Shown: in pieces, positions 58,195-64,000 of the stretch | Position numbering within the stretch: position 1 is the first letter of the stretch | Layout of the letters: the number at the start of each line of letters is the position of its first letter | Assembly: GCA_963729195.1 (NCBI GenBank) | Contig: CAVSNF010000024.1 | Coordinates: 124,001-188,000, forward strand | Length of the DNA: 64,000 bases | From: CAVPTL01 sp963729195 | GTDB lineage: Bacteria; Actinomycetota; Thermoleophilia; Gaiellales; JAICJC01 | Direction of reading: 5' to 3' | Notes under the pieces: generated by a model | Seen by the model: only the letters and a program-made list of their open reading frames with translations | Told to the model about the DNA's origin: nothing | Database searches by the model: none | Position numbers and translations under genes: made by a program

Positions 58195-58999
58195 GCCGGT
58201 GACAGGCCGGTGCGGGAGACGCGGATCGGGGTTCCGGCGGCCGCACCTGAGGGCAGCGGCGTCGACCTTGCCGTTGATCGACACCTGCAGGCTGCCCGGG
58301 GCACCGACGCTCATGTACACCGGCGCCTTGGACTTGAAGGTGACCGTCGCGTCGACCGCTGGGTCGATGGGATAGCCGGACAGGTCGGTGCCGTGTGTCG
58401 ACATCACCGGATTGCCGCCCGAGGGCGCCGTGGTGATCGCCACCCAGCAGCGCTCAGATGCCGTCAGAGTGACCGTGAACTGCTTGTGGGCGGCCTTGTG
58501 CGTTGCGTGAGTTTCGGCCTTCTGGGTGGAGCCGGTGTCGGTGGTCAGCCCGTTGCCGGTGCTCGGGGTCGTGTGGGTGCTCGGCGTCGTCAGCAGTGGG
58601 GCGCGGTTGGACGGCTGCTTCAGCGCCACCAGGAAGATCACCGACGTCACCGCCACGATCGCCGCCAGCACGATCATCACCAGATGCGACTCTCGGCGAC
58701 GGCGGTGCTGGTGCGGGCGCGACCGTGGGCGGGACGCGATCGGCTGGTCGAACTCTCGCCGCGGGATCGTGGTGGCGAGAGTTGAACTCGTCCACGAACA
58801 GCTCGCCGTCCAGCCCCAGATACTCGGCGTAGGCTCGCAGGAACCCCTTGGTGTACGTCGGGCCCGGGAGGATGTCGAACTCCTCCTCCTCGAGCGCGCG
58901 CACGTACCGCGAACGGATCGCGGTATCGGCCTCGACCTGGCTGTAGGCCAAGCCGCGGCGCTCGCGTGCCTCTCGTAGTGAAGGACCAATCTCAAACAT
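58191..58999 (-). CDS. RodZ-like protein with HTH, membrane helix and DUF4115-type domain (frameshifted)
   Basis: An N-terminal Cro-type helix-turn-helix (FEIGPSLREARERRGLAYSQ, then YVRALEEEEFDILPG, TKGFLRAYAEYLGLD) is followed by a proline-rich linker, one transmembrane helix (VMIVLAAIVAVTSVIFLVAL) and an extracellular beta domain with ASERCWVAI and SINGKVDAAAL. This is the RodZ/YmfM architecture, which links cell-shape machinery to the membrane. Shifts lie near 58785, 58715 and 58235. It lies between ftsK-side genes and cinA, as in other Actinobacteria. Confidence 0.8.
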
Positions 59000-59038
59000 T
59001 GCCCGTGCTCGCCCCAGCCGGTCGTAGACCGCCTGAGT

Positions 59039-59927
59039 CTATCGTGCCGGGCCGGCCGGGGTGTCGAACGGCCGGTAGCGGTCGCGCAGCGCGCCGACCA
59101 GGCCGGCGGCGCTGGCCACCAGCAACAGTACGAACACGTATCCGGCGATCGTCTCGCCGCAGTCGGGCCCGCATCCGCTGGTGCTTCCCAGCCCAATCGG
59201 CGCCAACAGCCACACCCCGATCGCCACCAGCGGAGTCAGCGCCGCCACCAAACCCAGCCGGGCGCCGAACAGAAATCCCAGGAGGCATGCCTGCAGCAAG
59301 CAGCATCAGCCCGGTGTACTGCTGCGAGCCGCGGGCGGCGCCGGCCAGCACGATCAGCAGGTCGGCGGCGGCGCCGATGGTGATCGGCAGGACGTAGGCG
59401 GCCCACGGGATGCGCGGGCCCTTGATGCCCATCACCTGCCGCACCAGCGAGGGGTTGGCGGTGGACAGCGATTCCAGCGCGGCGCGGGTCAGATCGAACT
59501 GCTCCATGGCGGCGTCGAGCCAGTCCTGGCCGTTGGCGACCCGGCCTCGCAGACGGTTTCGGGCGAGCTCGCCGGACTCTGTCAGCACATGATCGATTCC
59601 CAGCGTGGCTCGCCCCAGCCGCTGGTGGACGTGCTCGGCCTGAGCGGCGACCTCGACCGCCATCCCGTTCAGCGAGAACTCCGCGAACACGGCGTCCTCG
59701 TAGTCCAGCGAGCCTCCGTGAAGCACGAACCCGTCCCGGTCGCCGTGACTGCGCTCGAGCGTGCGGGCAAACGCCGGCAGGTCGACCGCCCGGCACACGA
59801 TCTCGACCGGATCGTCGGGACCGGCGATCGCGAGCGGGTAGCTGCCGACGACCACCGGCGAATACGGCGCGAGCGCGTCCATCAACCCGTCGTCCTGCAG
59901 CCGCTGATACCAGTCCTCGATCACCAC
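59039..59927 (-). CDS. DUF4269-like domain fused to a multi-helix membrane region
   Basis: Residues 1-165 resemble DUF4269, a family related to small nucleotidyltransferases: SPVVVGSYPLAIAGPDDPVE, DYEDAVFAEFSLNGMAVEV, HVHQRLGRA and RLRGRVANGQDWLDAA. The usual first acidic pair (DLD) is PVE here, so activity is doubtful. The C-terminal about 130 residues carry five hydrophobic helices with CGPDCG in a loop. One shift near 59290 divides the membrane part. It lies between ftsK and the rodZ-like gene. Function unknown. Confidence 0.65.
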
Positions 59928-59951
59928 CGGACTGTAACCCGGCGGCGGGGA

Positions 59952-62329
59952 TCAGAAGGTTGCTTGGGTGTCCTCGCCCGGTTCCGGGGCGGGGCTTGAT
60001 TCACCCAGGATGCGCGGCAGGTCGGCCTCGGTGATCAGCACCTTGCGGGCCTTGGAGCCCTCGTACCCGGACACGATTCCGCGCCGCTCCAGCATGTCGA
60101 TCAGACGGCCGGCACGGGTGTAGCCCACCCGCAGCCGCCGCTGCATCAGCGACACCGATGCGGTCTGATGCTGTGCCACCAGCCGGATGGCGTCCTCGAG
60201 CACGGGATCCTCGTCGGCTTCCATCCGCTCGGGCTCGACGTCTGAGGGCAGCTCCAGCAGCTCCTCCTCGAACTCCGGCTGGGCCTGGCCGCGGCACGCC
60301 TCCACGATCAGGCGCGTCTCCTCCTCGGAGATGTATGCGCCCTGCACACGGTTGAGCTTGGACGTGCCCAGCGGCTTGTACAGCATGTCGCCCTGACCCA
60401 GCAGCGCCTCGGCGCCGTTGACGTCCAGGATCACGCGGGAATCGGTCTGAGACGACACGGCAAACGCGATCCGGGACGGCACGTTGGCCTTGATCATGCC
60501 GGTGATCACATCCACCCGCGGGCTCTGGGTGGCCAGCACCAGGTGGATGCCGACGGCTCGGGACTTCTGGGCGAGCCGGATGATGGCGTCCTCGACCTCC
60601 GCCGGGGCGACCATCATCAGGTCGGCCAGCTCGTCGATCACCACCAGGATGTAGGGCAGCGTGTCCTCGCCCCGCTTCAGCCGGCCGCGATTCATCTCGA
60701 CCAGGTTGCGGGCCTTGGCCGCGCCCATCAGCTCATACCGGCTCTCCATCTCGCGCACCACGTTTTGCAGCACCAGCGACGCGTTCTTCATGTTGGTGAC
60801 CACCGGCGTGAGCAGGTGCGGGATCGACTCGTAGTGGTTGAGCTCGACCCGCTTGGGATCGACCAGGATCATGCGCACCTCGTCGGGCGTCGCCCGCAGC
60901 AGGATCGAGGAGAGGATCGCGTTGATGCATCCCGACTTGCCCGCGCCGGTGGTGCCGGCGATCAGCAGGTGCGGCATGCGGGCGAGATCGCAGGCCACCC
61001 CGGCGCCGGTGATGTCCTTGCCCAGCCACGCCGTGAGCGGGCTCGAACCCTCCGGAGGTGTGGCGTAGATATCGCCCAGGGTGACCATGTTGGAGGACGT
61101 GTTGGGCACCTCCACTCCCACCGCCTGCTTCCCCGGGATCGGCGCCAGGATCCGGATCTCGGTGGTGGCCAGTGCGTATGCCAGATCGTCGCGCAGGGCC
61201 GACACCCGGCTGACCTTGGTGCCCGGGGCCAGCTGCAGCTCAAACCGGGTCACGCGCGGGCCGTTGACCATTCCGACCAGGCGGGCGTCCACGCCGAAGC
61301 TGGAGAGCGCCTCGACCAGCTGCTCGCGCCACCGGGGCGTGGTCGACCTTGGCGCCGGTGGTCTTGCTCTTCTGCAGGATCGACGGGGAGGGCAGCCGGT
61401 AGGGACGGCGGTCGGCGGCGGCCAGTGTGACTCCCAGTGCGGCGGTGATGTCATCCTCGGCGGGTGTGGGCTCGACGGCGTCGATCGGCAGCGACTGCTG
61501 CTCCGGCTCGATCTCGGGCTCGGGGGTGAACTCGTCCAGTGACGGCTCGGGCATGGCCGGGTCCTCAACCGGCTGCTCCTCGATGGGGGCGAAGATGTCG
61601 GAGAAGGCGGCCTCTCCGTCCAGCGGCTTGGCGCTGCTTCGGCGTCTTGGCAGTCGGCACCGCGCGGAGCGACGGCCGGGACGCCGGCCGGTCACGGTAC
61701 ATGCGAACGACCTCCTCCGACAGGCGCGCGCCGGCCCCGGCTGCCCGTGCCACCCCGCGTCCCGAGGAGCGCATGGCCAGGCCGATCGAGCCGCCGGTGA
61801 TCAGGATCACCGCTGCCACCAGGCACAGCACCACCAGGATCGTGACGCCGACCGGGCCGATCAGGCCCTGCAGGATCGAGCGCGCGTAGGCGCCGGTGAG
61901 ACCGCCGTGGCGCTCGGCCGTGGTGGTGTCGGTGGTCGAGAAGGCCAGGATCGCGCCGAACAGCAGCAGCGCCACCCCGGTGCGCAGCGGGCGCACGTGC
62001 AGCAGGCGCGAGCGCAGGAACACCGACGCTCCGGCGATCACGAGCAGCACCGGCGCCACCGCAGCCACACGGCCCGCTGTCAGGTGCAGCGCGCCGTCGA
62101 CCTTTGCCCCGATCACTCCGCCGTCCCAACCCATGTACTCCACAAAGCCCAGGAAGACTCCAAGCGCGAGTAATGAAGCGCCGATCAGATCCGGGCGATG
62201 CTGGAAAGAGTTTCGGCTCGGCGTCCGTTTCCGCTGGGGGGTCGTTGAGCGGAGGGGGGTCTTGCGCGGACGCCGAGCCGTCTTTGTACCAGCGGCGCGA
62301 TGGGGTCTTCGCGTCGTTGTTCTGGCCAT
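59952..62329 (-). CDS. ftsK: DNA translocase FtsK/SpoIIIE (two frameshifts)
   Basis: Four N-terminal transmembrane helices (from about residue 47) precede a linker and the motor. Motifs include ELQLAPGTKVSRVSALRDDL, the P-loop IAGTTGAGKSGCINAIL, Walker B LVVIDELADLMM, and VLATQSPRVDVITGMIKAN. The C-terminal gamma winged helix is QRRLRVGYTRAGRLIDMLER. It pumps chromosome ends at division septa. Shifts near 61640 and 61345 affect only the linker region. I chose the ATG at 62329. Confidence 0.92.
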
Positions 62330-62390
62330 CGACGGTGCAATTCGCCTTCGCGTTACCGATTCCTTCAACGCCTGAGGCAGGTTCGCGCGG

Positions 62391-63649
62391 TCAGATCACG
62401 GAGTCCACCGCCATGGCGGCGAACAGCAGCGCGAGGTACAGCAGCGAGTAGTGAAACAGCACCTTGGCGGCGTGTTTGGAGACGGTCCGGCGAAGGGCCA
62501 GCGCCATCCACAGGAACACGCCTCCCAGCAGCACCGCGGCCACGGCGTATTCCCAGCCCAGCGAGCCGGTGGCAACCGGCAGCAGCGTCACCGCGATCAT
62601 GAGCACGGTGTAGCGCACGATCTGGCGGGTCGTCTCGGTGTCGCCGCGTACGACCGGCAGCATCGGGATCCCGCGGCCGCGTAGTCGCCCTTGATCAGCA
62701 TCGCCAGCGCCCAGAAGTGTGGCGGCGTCCACACGAACACGATCAGGAACAGCAGCGCCGCGGTGACGGTCACGTGCCCGCTCACGGCCGCGTACCCCAC
62801 CACCGGCGGCACCGCGCCGGCGGCTCCGCCGATCACGATGTTCTGGGCCGTGCGCCGCTTCAGGTAGCCGGTGTAGACGACCACGTAGAACAGATCGCCC
62901 ACGATCGCCAGGCATGCGGTCAGGAGATTGGTGGTGCACGCCAGCAGCACGAACGACAGCGCCGAGAGCGTCAGCCCGAACTCGAGCGCCCGCTCGGGGC
63001 TGACTCGGCCGGTGGCCACCGGCCGGGCGTCGGTGCGGCTCATGTGCACGTCGATGTCGCGATCCATGTAGTGGTTGAGGGCGCTGGCGCCACCGCAGGC
63101 CAGCGCCAGTCCCGCCATGGTGGCGATCATCAATCCCACCGGTGGCACGCCCTGAGCGGCGACGAACATGCCACACAGCGCGGTCAGAAGCAGCAGCGAC
63201 ATGATCCGCGGCTTGGTCAGGGTGATGTAGTCGCGGGGGCTGCTGGGCTGGGGCGTGTGATCCCAGCGCACCCGCACCGCCACCGTCAGGGTGGCGGCGA
63301 AGGCGACCGCCGCCAAGGCGATGTGGGCCACGTGCAGTGCCGCGTTCGACCCGGTCAGGGCGATCACGCCGCCGAGTGCGATCTGGGCCAGCATCGCGGC
63401 CATCGCCACAGCCACGGGAGTCTTCAGGTACGGATAGGAGATCACTGCGGCGATCGCCACCGCCGTCAGGAACGCCAGCGCGATCAGGCTGAGCAGATCG
63501 TGTGAGCCACCCATGCCCAGCGCGGCGGTCGCGATCACCAGTGCGGTCGCGGTGGCCGCGCCGATTGCCGACAGCCGTAGCCATGGCCCCGGGAGGGGGC
63601 GCGGTGAGTTGTTCTCAGTCGGCGCGCGGCCCATGGATGCGGTGCGCAT
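62391..63649 (-). CDS. ctaB: Protoheme IX farnesyltransferase with a half-CtaA-like N-terminal extension
   Basis: Makes heme O for terminal oxidases. The UbiA motifs are NHYMDRDIDVHMSRTDARPV and YTGYLKRRTAQNIVIGG. Upstream of the usual start (SPRDYITLTKPRIMSLLLL) are about 125 extra residues with four helices. They include AQIALGGVIALTGSNAALHV, like the second half of heme A synthase CtaA. One shift near 62675; the tail continues GIPMLPVVRGD. Start choice among several Met codons (63688-63634) is uncertain. Confidence 0.85.
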
Positions 63650-63799
63650 GGCGATGCCGCCAATCATACCGGTGGTGACCGCGCGCATGGCAGGCCAATT
63701 GGCAATCGCTGCTACAGCCAATCGGCATTCGCCGCCACGGTCTCGGCGCGCCGGTGCCCGGGTTTGGCTGCGATCAATAACGGGTATCCTTGGCCGCGA

Positions 63800-64000
63800 A
63801 TGCTCCGACCGTTCGTGATGACCATGGCCGCGCTGGGCGCGATCGTAGGACTCAGTGCCTCTCAGGCGCTTGCCCAGAACCCACCCCATCAATCGTGGCA
63901 GACCAACGGCACGGTGCGAGCGGTGGTGATCGCACATGGAGTCGTCTACCTCGGCGGGCAGTTCACGACCATGCGCCCCGCCAACACTCCTCTGGGTTCG
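63800..64000 (+). CDS. Secreted repeat protein, 5' part only
   Basis: The frame starts at an ATG, has a signal peptide (MTMAALGAIVGLSASQALAQ) and runs off the window. GTVRAVVIAHGVVYLGGQFT matches the first blade of delta-60/beta-propeller repeats common in secreted actinobacterial proteins. Partial; function cannot be assigned. Confidence 0.6.
   Translation, partial: MLRPFVMTMAALGAIVGLSASQALAQNPPHQSWQTNGTVRAVVIAHGVVYLGGQFTTMRPANTPLGS

Overview
The window reads as a high-GC actinobacterial chromosome, probably a deep-branching class such as Thermoleophilia. This is inferred from gene content: a single-motif RsiG-like protein, an FHA-FtsR pair, MurT-GatD, the order ftsK-rodZ-cinA-recA-recX-rny and miaB-miaA-dapF-hflX, and a LexA-type box before recA. 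No rRNA or tRNA gene was seen, so the taxonomy is unproven. Roughly half of the genes are broken by one-base shifts while their conserved motifs stay intact. In most junctions I reconstructed, removing one base of a short G or C run restores the frame. I treat these as sequence errors and give full-gene spans, noting the shifts.

Layout. 0-12.4 kb: surface and signalling genes (hydrolase-cyclase fusion, TadG-like VWA protein, secreted FnIII-phosphoesterase, methyltransferase, pore-like membrane protein, holin-like/phosphodiesterase, HEAT protein and a BcsA-type glycosyltransferase). 12.4-19.2 kb: nitroreductase; a PgsA-like domain running in frame into a mannose-1-phosphate guanylyltransferase with a degenerate phosphomannomutase domain; then RsiG-like, zinc-ribbon FHA and FtsR-like genes; apt. 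19.2-26.9 kb: a GGEEF diguanylate cyclase, a very long coiled-coil protein, a candidate small RNA, an HD-GYP phosphodiesterase, a degenerate GGDEF protein, a flippase-like membrane protein and a primary-type sigma factor. With RsiG this suggests a local cyclic-di-GMP network.

27-37.5 kb: MurT-GatD (peptidoglycan amidation), then a leftward housekeeping operon miaB-miaA-membrane protein-dapF-LL-DAP aminotransferase-hflX-dut-nudix. DapF carries serine at both catalytic cysteine positions. 37.5-53.2 kb: an accessory block placed between miaB and the rny/recX/recA cluster, which are often near neighbours in Actinobacteria. It holds a probable catabolic operon (amidohydrolase, thiol-dioxygenase-type cupin, two zinc alcohol dehydrogenases, a peptide-type ABC importer, a Fae-like protein and an enolase-superfamily enzyme) divergent from a LacI-family gene with a good operator between them, followed by a macrodomain gene, a two-component pair and a small secreted protein. 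53.2-64 kb: rny, recX, recA, cinA, rodZ-like, a DUF4269-like/membrane fusion, ftsK, ctaB with a half-CtaA-like N-terminus, and the start of a secreted repeat protein.

A family of perfect or compensated palindromes (arms GTGAATAACGGTGCC and its complement around one base) occurs six times, always between genes, and several copies supply the stop codons of the flanking genes.
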